A DNA stretch of 64,000 nucleotides, from assembly GCA_023451825.1 (NCBI GenBank), contig JAEXYA010000015.1, forward strand, positions 1-64,000, in the 5' to 3' direction. Origin of the DNA: Pseudomonadota bacterium (GTDB lineage: Bacteria > Pseudomonadota > Alphaproteobacteria > Rhizobiales > Xanthobacteraceae). Below the pieces are notes generated by a model. It saw only the letters and a program-made list of their open reading frames with translations. It was not told the DNA's origin and did not search any database. The first letter of the stretch is position 1. Each line of letters begins with the position of its first letter. Both the position numbers and the translations under genes were made by a program. Shown piece after piece: positions 56,641 through 64,000 of the stretch.

Positions 56641-59600
56641 TTAGCTGCAGCCCGTCGTGCTGCCGCAAGTATCGCACTTCATACAGGTCCCATTCCGCAC
56701 CAGCGTGAAGTTCGAGCACTCTCCGCACATGTCGCCTTCATAGCCCTTGGCCTTGGCTTCCGCGCGTCGCTCCGCTTTGGTTGGAGCGGCAGTTGCCGCC
56801 GCCGTGCCGGGCTTGCTCCAGGCCTGGGCCTCGAGCTTCTCGGTCGGTGACAGAGCAACCGTCGGCTCGGCGGTCTTCAGCGCCACGGCGCCTTCGGACT
56901 GACCACCGGCGAAGGCGGTGACGCGGTTGCCGCCGGCGGGGGCGCTGTCATTGTTGGACGAGACAGCGGTGGCGCCGCCGCGCATGACGACGAGATTGTC
57001 GGTGCGCGAACGCGTCAACCCGCGCGAGACATATTTGCTCGCTTCATCCGGCGCCTTGCCTTCTTCCTCGCCCTTGCCCAGCGCATCGAAGCCGGTCTCG
57101 GAGAGGTCGACATGGCCGAGGTCGAACCGCGACATGTAGGAGACCGCGAGTTCGCGGAACACGTAGTCGAGGATCGAGGTCGCGAACTTGATCGAGTCGT
57201 TGCCCTGCACCGGGCCCGCGGGCTCGAAGCGGGTGAAGGTGAAGGCGTCGACATATTCTTCCAGCGGCACGCCATACTGGAGACCCAGCGAGACGGCGAT
57301 GGCGAAGTTGTTGATGAAGGAGCGGAGCGCCGCGCCTTCCTTGTGCATGTCGATGAAGATTTCGCCGAGGCGGCCGTCATCATATTCGCCGGTGCGCAGA
57401 TAGACCTTGTGGCCACCGACCACGGCCTTCTGGGTGTAGCCCTTGCGGCGATCCGGCATCTTTTCACGCTCGCGCATGACGACGATGCGCTCGACCAGGC
57501 GCTCGACAACCTTCTCGGAGATCGCGGCGGTGCGGGCCGCCATCGGCTTCTCCATCAGGGTCTCGATGGCATCCTCGTCCTCGTCCTCATCGCTGATGAG
57601 CTGCGAGTTGAGCGGCTGCGAAAGCTTCGAGCCATCGCGATAGAGCGCGTTGGCCTTCAGCGCCAGCTTCCACGACAAGAGGTAAGCGGACTTGCAGTCC
57701 TCCACCGTGGCATCGTTCGGCATGTTGATGGTCTTGGAGATCGCACCCGAGATGAAGGGCTGCGACGCCGCCATCATGCGGATGTGGCTCTCCACCGACA
57801 GATAACGTTTTCCAATTTTGCCGCACGGGTTCGCACAGTCGAACACGGCGTAATGTTCGGCCTTAAGATGCGGGGCGCCTTCCACTGTCATCGCGCCGCA
57901 TATGTGAACGTTCGCAGCTTCGATCTCGCGCTTGGTGAAGCCGAGCGCCGCGAGTAAGTCGAAACCGGGAGCAGCAATCGCTTCCGCTTCGATCTTAAGA
58001 ACGTCGCGCAAAAAGTCCTCGCCAAAGGTCCACTTGTTGAAGGCGAACTTGATGTCGAAGGCGGTCGGCAGCGCGGCCTCGACCTTCTTCAGTGCTTCAT
58101 CGGTAAAGCCCTTGGCCTTCAGCGTCGCGGCATTGATGCCCGGCGCGTTCGACAGCGAGCCATGGCCGACGGCATAGGCTTCGATCTCGGCGATGTCGCT
58201 CTCGCGATAGCCGAGCTTGCGGAGCGCTGCCGGCACGGCGCGGTTGATGATCTTCCAGTAGCCGCCACCGGCGAGCTTCTTGAATTTCACCAGCGCGAAA
58301 TCAGGCTCGATGCCGGTGGTGTCGCAATCCATGACGAGACCAATGGTGCCGGTGGGGGCGACCACGGTGGTCTGGGCGTTGCGATAGCCGTGCAGTTCGC
58401 CGAGTTCGAGCGCGTTGTCCCAGGCCAGCTTGGCGCGGGCCACGATGTCCTGCTGCGGGCAGGCGGCGTGATCCAGCGGCACCGGATTGACGGCGAGGTT
58501 CTCATAGCCGTGGCTTTCGCCATGCGCCGCGCGGCGATGATTGCGGATGACGCGCAGCATATGCGCGGCGTTCTTCTTGTAGCCGGGGAACGGGCCGAGC
58601 TCCTTGGCCATCTCGGCCGAGGTCGCGTAGCTCACACCGGTCATGACAGCGGTGAGGGCGCCGCACAGCGCGCGGCCTTCCTTCGAGTCATAGGACAGAC
58701 CCATGGTCATCAGCAGGCCGCCGATATTGGCGTAGCCGAGACCGAGGGTGCGGAATTCGTAGGAGAGTTCAGCGATCGGCTTCGACGGGAACTGGGCCAT
58801 CATCACCGAGATTTCGAGCACCATGGTCCACAGGCGGCAGAGATGCTCATAGGCCTGGATGTCGAAGGTCGAGGACGCCACGTCATAGAAGGTCAGCAGG
58901 TTGGCCGAGGCGAGGTTGCACGCGGTGTCGTCCAGGAACATGTATTCCGAGCACGGATTGGACGCGCGGATATCGCCGGATGACTTGCAGGTGTGCCAGT
59001 CATTCATGGTGGTGTTGAAGTGCAGGCCGGGATCGGCCGAGGCCCAGGCGGAATAGCCGATCTTCTCCCACAGGTCGCGGGCCTTGATCGTCTTCATCAC
59101 CTTGCCGTCCTTGCGGGCGAGCAGATTCCAGTCGCCATCGGTCTCGACGGCGCGCAGGAAATCGTCCTTCAGCGAGACGGAGTTGTTGGAGTTCTGGCCG
59201 GCCACGGTGAGATAGGCTTCGCTATCCCAGTCGGTGTCGTAGATATCGAAATTGATATCCTTGTAGCCCTGCTTGGCGAACTGGATCACGCGCTTGATCA
59301 TGTTGTCGGTGACCAGCGCGCGGCGCGCGAGCTTGATCTCGCGGCGCAAAGCCGGGTTCTTCTCGGGATCGAAGCAGTCGTCGCCCGAGCCTTCGCAATT
59401 CACCGCGGCCTTCATGATGGCCTTGAGGTGCTTCTGGTTCATCTTCGAACCAGTGACGAGGGCCGCGACCTTCTGCTCTTCCTTCACCTTCCAGTCGATA
59501 TAGGTTTCGATATCCGGATGGTCGGCATCGACCACCACCATCTTGGCCGCGCGGCGCGTGGTGCCGCCCGACTTGATGGCGCCGGCGGCGCGATCACCGA

Positions 59601-60378
59601 TCTTGAGGAACGACATCAGGCCCGACGAGCGACCGCCGCCCGAGAGCTTTTCACCTTCGCCGCGCAGGCGCGAGAAGTTCGAGCCGGTGCCCGAACCGTA
59701 TTTGAACAGACGGGCTTCACGCACCCACAGGTCCATGATGCCGCCTTCGTTGACCAGGTCGTCCTCGACGCCCTGGATGAAGCAGGCATGCGGCTGCGGA
59801 TGCTCGTAGGATGATTTCGACTTGGTGAGCTTGCCGGTCTTCCAGTCCACATAGTAGTGGCCCTGGCCGGGACCATCGACGCCGTAGGCCCAATGAAGTC
59901 CGGTGTTGAACCACTGCGGCGAATTCGGCGCGACCATCTGCTTGGCGAGCATGTAGCGCAGCTCGTCATGGAAGGCATGGGCGTCGGCTTCCGATGTGAA
60001 GTAGCCGCCCTTCCAGCCCCAATAGGTCCAGCAGCCGGCGAGGCGATCGAACACCTGCTTGGCCGAGAGCTCGCCGATGAAGCGCTCATTCTCGGGCAAA
60101 GCGGCGAGGGCTTCGGTGTCCGGCACCGAGCGCCACAGCCATGACGGGATCGTCTCTTCCTCGACCTTCTTCAGACGCGCGGCGACGCCTGCCTTGCGGA
60201 AGTACTTTTGCGCGAGCACGTCGGACGCAACCTGCGACCACGCTTCGGGGACTTCGACGCCATCGGCCTTGAACACGACCGAGCCATCCGGGTTGCGGAT
60301 CTCGGAGGTGGTGAGGCGGAAGTCGATCCCGGCATAGGGCGACTGTCCTTCGGTGGTGTAGCGGCGTGTAATCTGCAT
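56641..60378 (-). CDS. nrdJ: B12-dependent (class II) ribonucleotide reductase
   Basis: Adenosylcobalamin-dependent ribonucleotide reductase of 1245 residues, making dNTP precursors with or without oxygen. Landmarks: PNSPQWFNTG (151-160), Cys199 in PHACFIQGVEDD, N474-P-C476-S-E478 of the radical site, and EPDFALVKFKKLAGGGYWKI. The C-terminus has an Ala/Pro/Lys-rich linker (about 1160-1215) and a Cys-rich zinc ribbon (CGECSNF, CMKCDTCGSTTGCS) that helps reactivate the active site. Length is normal for the alphaproteobacterial form. Start at 60378 matches the family; the frame extends to 60567. The 740-bp leader region may hold its control. Confidence 0.95.
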   Translation of the reverse strand: MQITRRYTTEGQSPYAGIDFRLTTSEIRNPDGSVVFKADGVEVPEAWSQVASDVLAQKYFRKAGVAARLKKVEEETIPSWLWRSVPDTEALAALPENERFIGELSAKQVFDRLAGCWTYWGWKGGYFTSEADAHAFHDELRYMLAKQMVAPNSPQWFNTGLHWAYGVDGPGQGHYYVDWKTGKLTKSKSSYEHPQPHACFIQGVEDDLVNEGGIMDLWVREARLFKYGSGTGSNFSRLRGEGEKLSGGGRSSGLMSFLKIGDRAAGAIKSGGTTRRAAKMVVVDADHPDIETYIDWKVKEEQKVAALVTGSKMNQKHLKAIMKAAVNCEGSGDDCFDPEKNPALRREIKLARRALVTDNMIKRVIQFAKQGYKDINFDIYDTDWDSEAYLTVAGQNSNNSVSLKDDFLRAVETDGDWNLLARKDGKVMKTIKARDLWEKIGYSAWASADPGLHFNTTMNDWHTCKSSGDIRASNPCSEYMFLDDTACNLASANLLTFYDVASSTFDIQAYEHLCRLWTMVLEISVMMAQFPSKPIAELSYEFRTLGLGYANIGGLLMTMGLSYDSKEGRALCGALTAVMTGVSYATSAEMAKELGPFPGYKKNAAHMLRVIRNHRRAAHGESHGYENLAVNPVPLDHAACPQQDIVARAKLAWDNALELGELHGYRNAQTTVVAPTGTIGLVMDCDTTGIEPDFALVKFKKLAGGGYWKIINRAVPAALRKLGYRESDIAEIEAYAVGHGSLSNAPGINAATLKAKGFTDEALKKVEAALPTAFDIKFAFNKWTFGEDFLRDVLKIEAEAIAAPGFDLLAALGFTKREIEAANVHICGAMTVEGAPHLKAEHYAVFDCANPCGKIGKRYLSVESHIRMMAASQPFISGAISKTINMPNDATVEDCKSAYLLSWKLALKANALYRDGSKLSQPLNSQLISDEDEDEDAIETLMEKPMAARTAAISEKVVERLVERIVVMREREKMPDRRKGYTQKAVVGGHKVYLRTGEYDDGRLGEIFIDMHKEGAALRSFINNFAIAVSLGLQYGVPLEEYVDAFTFTRFEPAGPVQGNDSIKFATSILDYVFRELAVSYMSRFDLGHVDLSETGFDALGKGEEEGKAPDEASKYVSRGLTRSRTDNLVVMRGGATAVSSNNDSAPAGGNRVTAFAGGQSEGAVALKTAEPTVALSPTEKLEAQAWSKPGTAAATAAPTKAERRAEAKAKGYEGDMCGECSNFTLVRNGTCMKCDTCGSTTGCS

Positions 60379-61119
60379 CGTCGTCGTGCCCCGTCGTGTT
60401 TCCGACACCACATCTGGTGGGTCGGTGATTTCTGTGAGCGGTCTCAGGTTTGCCGCGAGGCTGCCCCAAAGTTGCCGCACCGAACCCGGTGAAACCGGTC
60501 CTTTTGTCTCTGTTCTGGAGCATGGCGGGGCCATTTGCGGCCGCCCGGAATTGCCGGGGTCATGCACCCGGATCGCACGAAATTCGCCCGATCCTAACGC
60601 CTCAACGCGTCGTTAGAGCCGGTTTTTCCGGCTCATTTTTATGCTCCGAAGCTCTGGTTTTCAGGGCGCAGATCCCCGATCCCCGTAACCTCCTTGGAGG
60701 GACGAAGCGATCGGTCAGACCCGATTTGGGAGCGCCCGGCGGGACGAATAACTGCTCGCACCGGACAGTCCGAAAATTAGGCCAAACCGATCTCCCACGT
60801 CAAGGATTAGTGACGGTTCCTGAATCAAATACTAAATATGGTGGAAAGGGTGGATAACCAGGGGGCTCGGCCACGCCCTGAACAAGGCCAACTATCGGTG
60901 AGTCCTCACGGAATCCCAAGCCGAAAATTTTTTGCAATCTGTCTGCAAACCGGCTTTGCCCGTTCTTCACAGGCACCCGAAGTGTTGCATTTCGGCATTG
61001 CATTCCGATGACCTTCAGCCCTGCGACAGCCTTCTAGGCGGTTCCCACGACTGGCGGTGGTCGGAACCCGCGAATGCGCGCATGGTGACGCCGAATCTCC
61101 TGCCGGAAATGCCCATTTC
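60379..61119. other. long non-coding region upstream of nrdJ
   Basis: 741 bases with no convincing gene. On the minus strand it would be the nrdJ leader. It holds the hairpin GAGCCGG (60616-60622) with CCGGCTC (60628-60634), loop TTTTT, followed on the plus strand by ATTTTT, so it would end a plus-strand RNA. At 60829-60844 the word ATACTAAATATGGTGG (reverse CCACCATATTTAGTAT) matches the NrdR box ACACTATATATAGTGT at 12 of 16 positions. I looked for a B12 riboswitch and did not find its B12 box or conserved core. Confidence 0.5.
60829..60844 (-). promoter_or_regulatory. possible NrdR box
   Basis: CCACCATATTTAGTAT on the minus strand, about 450 bases before nrdJ, resembles the NrdR site that controls ribonucleotide reductase genes. 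A partner box about 31 bases away is not clear, which lowers confidence. Confidence 0.3.
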
Positions 61120-62019
61120 ATGTCCGTCCCGAACTCCACCGATTCGCGTCCGCGAATGGCCTCGCTCGGCCTTTTGTTCCTCGTCGTCACCTCGATCGGC
61201 TGGGGTTTCAACTGGCCGATGACCAAACTCCTGCTCACCGAGTGGCCGCCGCTGACCGGCCGCGGAGGCGCTGGCGTGATCGGCGGACTGGTGCTGCTCG
61301 GCCTCGGAGCGCTGCGCGGCGAGAGCCTGCGGGTGCCGGAGGGGCAGTGGGGCCGCCTTGTCGGGCTCTCCATGCTCAATGTGTTCGGCTGGATGGCGCT
61401 GATGAGCCTGGCGCTGCTATGGCTGCCGGCGGGCGAGGCCGCCGTCATCGCTTATACGATGCCGATCTGGGCCGCGGTGCTGGCCTGGCGCATCCTGGGC
61501 GAGACGCTGTCGCTTCGCCGCATCATCGCGATGCTGATGGCGTTCTCGGGCATTGCCGCGCTGATGCTCGGCGATGGCGTTCACATCACGCCGCAAAAAC
61601 TGCTGGGTTTGGCGATGGCGATCACCGGCGCATTCGGCTTCGCCGGCGGCACGGTGCTCGGGAAGAAATATCCGCTGAAAATGACGCTGCTGGCTTCGGC
61701 CGGCTCGCAGATCGTGATCGGCAGCCTGCCGGTGCTGCTGATCGGCCTTGCCTTCGAGACCGCGCATCTGCAGACGCTGACATATATCGGCTGGGGCACC
61801 TTCGCCTATGTCGGGCTAATCGGCTTCTGCCTCGCTTATGTCTGCTGGTTCGCGGCGCTGACGTTGCTGCCTGCGTCGGTCGCGGCGATCGGCACCATGG
61901 CGGTGCCGGTGATCGGCGTCGTCGGCGCGTCCTTCATGCTGCATGAGCCGCTCGGCATCGTGCAGATCGCGGCATTGAGTTTTACGCTGGCCGGCGTGGC
62001 GTTGGCGACGAAGGGGTAG
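61120..62019 (+). CDS. EamA family (DMT) exporter
   Basis: Inner-membrane protein of 299 residues with ten helices in two EamA repeats. N-terminal half: GLLFLVVTSIGWGFNWPMTK, NVFGWMALMSLALLWLPAGE, AVIAYTMPIWAAVLAWRILG. Second half: LLGLAMAITGAFGFAGGTVL, GFCLAYVCWFAALTLLPASV and VPVIGVVGASFMLHEPLG. Such proteins export metabolites or amino acids; substrate unknown. ATG at 61120 is chosen 21 codons into a longer frame. Its last 38 bases overlap the convergent cytochrome b561 gene. Confidence 0.9.
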   Translation: MSVPNSTDSRPRMASLGLLFLVVTSIGWGFNWPMTKLLLTEWPPLTGRGGAGVIGGLVLLGLGALRGESLRVPEGQWGRLVGLSMLNVFGWMALMSLALLWLPAGEAAVIAYTMPIWAAVLAWRILGETLSLRRIIAMLMAFSGIAALMLGDGVHITPQKLLGLAMAITGAFGFAGGTVLGKKYPLKMTLLASAGSQIVIGSLPVLLIGLAFETAHLQTLTYIGWGTFAYVGLIGFCLAYVCWFAALTLLPASVAAIGTMAVPVIGVVGASFMLHEPLGIVQIAALSFTLAGVALATKG

Positions 62020-62608
62020 GGGTATCTTCGCCACCGCCCGGCCACATGCGTTGCAATTCGGGATCGCCATCCCAGAATTGGTGCTTGAGGGCCGCGGCAA
62101 TGTGCAGACCTACGAGCACATAGAGCGCGTAAGCGAGCCAGTGGTGGATGCCTCCGAAGATGCCGTGCAGGCGCTCCTTGAAGGCCGGTTCGAGATTCAT
62201 GATCACGCCGATCCGTGGCCATTCGAACAGGCCGAACAGATACATCTTGATCTCACCCGCCGCCTTCCATGCGCTGTCATGCATCCAGCCGGACAGAGGC
62301 AGGCCGATCATCAGCACATAGAGCGCGATGTGGGCGAGATGCGCGGCCTTCTTTTCGGCCGGCGGATAGGCGTCAGGCAATTGCGGCGGCGGATTCGCAG
62401 CACGCCACAACATGCGCATCAGCACGAGGCCGAGCACGGTAATGCCGAATGATTTGTGGCTGTCGATGACGAGACGGATCCGCTCCTCGGAAATCCAATC
62501 GACGCTCCATATCAATGCGACATTGATGATGATCAGCAGGGCAATCAGCCAGTGCAAGAACATCGCGACACGGGTGTAACGGCGGACCGGTATTTTTGGT
62601 GAGCTCAT
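61982..62608 (-). CDS. cytochrome b561
   Basis: Four-helix dihaem membrane protein of 208 residues that passes electrons in the inner membrane. Haem His residues can be read in VAMFLHWLIALLIIINVALI, RLVIDSHKSFGITVLGLVLM, KKAAHLAHIALYVLMIGLPL and HGIFGGIHHWLAYALYVLVG. The last 20 residues are Pro/Thr-rich. No ribosome site is clear before the ATG at 62608. The 3' end overlaps the EamA gene in convergent orientation. Confidence 0.92.
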   Translation of the reverse strand: MSSPKIPVRRYTRVAMFLHWLIALLIIINVALIWSVDWISEERIRLVIDSHKSFGITVLGLVLMRMLWRAANPPPQLPDAYPPAEKKAAHLAHIALYVLMIGLPLSGWMHDSAWKAAGEIKMYLFGLFEWPRIGVIMNLEPAFKERLHGIFGGIHHWLAYALYVLVGLHIAAALKHQFWDGDPELQRMWPGGGEDTPTPSSPTPRRPA

Positions 62609-62767
62609 AGGAATAAGTCTAAACGCGATTTGTCACGATGCGCATGACGTATTCGTGTTTCGCGGCGAGGTCGATCACGCGCTATTTAGCCGCGGCGGCG
62701 CAACCTGATCAAAGTCTGCTCGTAGTTTCTAACGTATCATTTTATCCGAACGGGCTTGATCGACGGC

Positions 62768-64000
62768 ATGACGAATTTACTTCAGCAGGCCTTTGCGGCG
62801 GCATCGCCGCGCATCACCCCGCGACGCATGCCGATGGTCAGCCTGATCATCTACCTTCTCGTGCTGGCCTTGTGGCTGGTGTTGTTCGGCAGATCGTTGT
62901 GGTTGAGCAGTATCTGGGCGTGGTCGGCCGGCATGGTCTATATCGCCTATGACACGTTGCTGATGCTTTATGTCGTCCGCCAGACTCTGCCATTGGCGTT
63001 CGGTCCGCCAGTCTCGGCGCCTGTTTCCGGAACCCACGTGCAACGGCGCCCGTCACTTGGAATCCTGATCGCCGCACATAACGAGGCAGCGTCGTTGCCG
63101 GTCGTGCTGGCGGCCATTGCTGCGCAGACTGACTGTCCTGATCTCATCGTGATCGCCGATGACGGGTCGCAGGACGACACGGCTTCCGTATTGCGCGAGC
63201 ACTATGGGCTGCCCATTCCGTCGGTTGGCCATGACAGCGTCGGAAGGCTTGGCGGCGCGCGCCTGCAATGGCTTCGCCTGCCGCATCAGGGCAAAGCGCG
63301 CGCGTTGAACGCGGCAATGGTCAAGGCTGATACCGACCTGGTGATCACGCTCGACGCGGACACGTTCCTGGCTGCTGATGCTGTCGATGAGATGCGCCGC
63401 GCTTTTTCGGCCGATGCAAAACTGGTCGCCGCGGGCGGCATTCTCGTGCCGGTATGCCGCCCGACCATCGGTGGCCGCCTTATGCAGTGGTTCCAGACCT
63501 ACGAGTATATCCGCAACGTGATCTCACGCTTCGCCTGGATGCGCGGCAACAGCCTGTTGCTGATCTCCGGCGCGTTTGCCGGTTTTCGCAGGGATGCGCT
63601 GATCAAGGTCGGCGGCTTTGACGCTGAATGCCTCGTCGAGGACTATGAACTGACGCATCGCATGCATCGCTATTCGACCGATCAAGGCCTCGATTGGCAA
63701 TTGCGAATGATTGGCACGTCGCTCGCGCGAACCGATGCGCCATCGAACGTGATGACTTTCCTGCGCCAGCGCCGCCGCTGGTTCGCCGGATTCCTGCAGA
63801 CGCAGTACTGGAATCGCGACATGACCGGCAATCGTCGCTATGGCCGGCTCGGCATGCGCATGTTGCCGATCAAGGCTCTGGACACGCTGCAGCCTATCTA
63901 TGGCCTGACGGCCTTCGTGCTGCTCGTTGCGTTGCTGATCGCCGGCAAGATCGAGATTGCCTTGCCCGTATTCGGCCTGATCACGGCGAAGATCGTCGCC
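62768..64000 (+). CDS. processive family 2 glycosyltransferase (partial)
   Basis: Membrane glycosyltransferase, open to the window edge (411 codons shown). Helices at about 25-41 and 49-70 precede the GT-A domain: GILIAAHNEAASLPVVLAAI, IADDGSQDDTAS (D131-D132), TLDADTFLAADA (D196-x-D198), CLVEDYELTHRMH (acid at 291-292) and the Q334-RR-R-W338 motif in FLRQRRRWFAGFLQ. The QxxRW set marks processive enzymes such as cellulose, chitin-like or poly-N-acetylglucosamine synthases. More helices begin near 377. Product sugar unknown. The gene is not complete here. Confidence 0.9.
   Translation, partial: MTNLLQQAFAAASPRITPRRMPMVSLIIYLLVLALWLVLFGRSLWLSSIWAWSAGMVYIAYDTLLMLYVVRQTLPLAFGPPVSAPVSGTHVQRRPSLGILIAAHNEAASLPVVLAAIAAQTDCPDLIVIADDGSQDDTASVLREHYGLPIPSVGHDSVGRLGGARLQWLRLPHQGKARALNAAMVKADTDLVITLDADTFLAADAVDEMRRAFSADAKLVAAGGILVPVCRPTIGGRLMQWFQTYEYIRNVISRFAWMRGNSLLLISGAFAGFRRDALIKVGGFDAECLVEDYELTHRMHRYSTDQGLDWQLRMIGTSLARTDAPSNVMTFLRQRRRWFAGFLQTQYWNRDMTGNRRYGRLGMRMLPIKALDTLQPIYGLTAFVLLVALLIAGKIEIALPVFGLITAKIVA

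Noticed and set aside
60450..60857. 135-codon plus-strand frame in the nrdJ leader region
   Set aside because: No ribosome site, no domain, mixed composition, and it is crossed by a terminator-like hairpin.
60379..60900. B12 riboswitch in the nrdJ leader
   Set aside because: I looked for the B12 box and the conserved core on the minus strand and did not find them. A covariance search would be decisive.
1..64000. CRISPR arrays, tRNA or rRNA genes
   Set aside because: No regularly spaced direct repeats and no recognisable tRNA or rRNA sequence were seen on either strand.

Overview
The window looks like chromosomal DNA of a high-GC alphaproteobacterium of the Bradyrhizobium / Rhodopseudomonas / Tardiphaga / Afipia group (Nitrobacteraceae, formerly Bradyrhizobiaceae). 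Supporting signs are five orphan Bug-type (TTT) solute receptors, a B12-dependent class II ribonucleotide reductase, a CreA homologue, a DUF3551-like small secreted protein, a FixK-type box before a truncated haemoglobin, and several families of dispersed palindromic repeats typical of that group. Species cannot be fixed from the sequence alone. I see no rRNA, tRNA, CRISPR array, insertion sequence or prophage.

Layout. 0.2-5.4 kb: envelope and secreted proteins (Tat-exported glutathione peroxidase-like protein, large L,D-transpeptidase, CreA, small secreted proteins), then an SDR-fold protein lacking the catalytic Tyr and Lys. 5.5-12.3 kb: two small membrane/secreted proteins, a MocR/PdxR-type regulator divergent from a flavin-binding PNPOx-like protein, a cytoplasmic BtuF-like protein, a PaaI-type thioesterase, a GNAT enzyme, a DUF2161 nuclease-fold protein and an MgtC homologue. 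12.5-19.3 kb: DEAD-box RNA helicase with a long charged tail, an SDR, two MFS exporters and a GAF-GGDEF-PilZ diguanylate cyclase. 19.4-33.2 kb: two RND efflux operons (TetR / membrane fusion protein / permease), each with a divergent TetR gene and a readable operator-promoter, neither with an outer-membrane channel gene; between them lie a Bug receptor and a protein with two tandem GrlR-like domains; an SMR exporter follows.

33.4-41.8 kb: a catabolic or uptake-looking cluster (Bug receptor, class II aldolase, NIPSNAP protein, second Bug receptor, AraC regulator), then truncated haemoglobin, YghU-type glutathione enzyme, GFA-family and DUF1801-family proteins and a third Bug receptor. 42-48.5 kb: cupredoxin, an operon of redoxin, YggS (PLP homeostasis) and class I glutamine amidotransferase divergent from a second MocR regulator, then a 2',5' RNA ligase-like protein and a nitroreductase. 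48.6-54.2 kb: a Bug receptor, an orphan TRAP receptor, an alpha/beta hydrolase and many small proteins, including a 58-aa Myb/GcrA-like DNA-binding candidate. 54.2-56.5 kb: a visibly AT-richer insert with a NucS-like PD-(D/E)XK nuclease and an ImmA/IrrE metallopeptidase, the best candidate for horizontally acquired accessory function. 56.6-64 kb: nrdJ with a long leader, an EamA exporter, cytochrome b561 and a processive family 2 glycosyltransferase that runs off the window.

Two themes recur. PLP-sensing regulators sit divergently beside genes linked to B6 metabolism (PNPOx-like; YggS), with inverted repeats between them. Export and uptake components are incomplete: RND pumps lack a channel gene and periplasmic receptors lack permeases, which implies shared partners encoded elsewhere.
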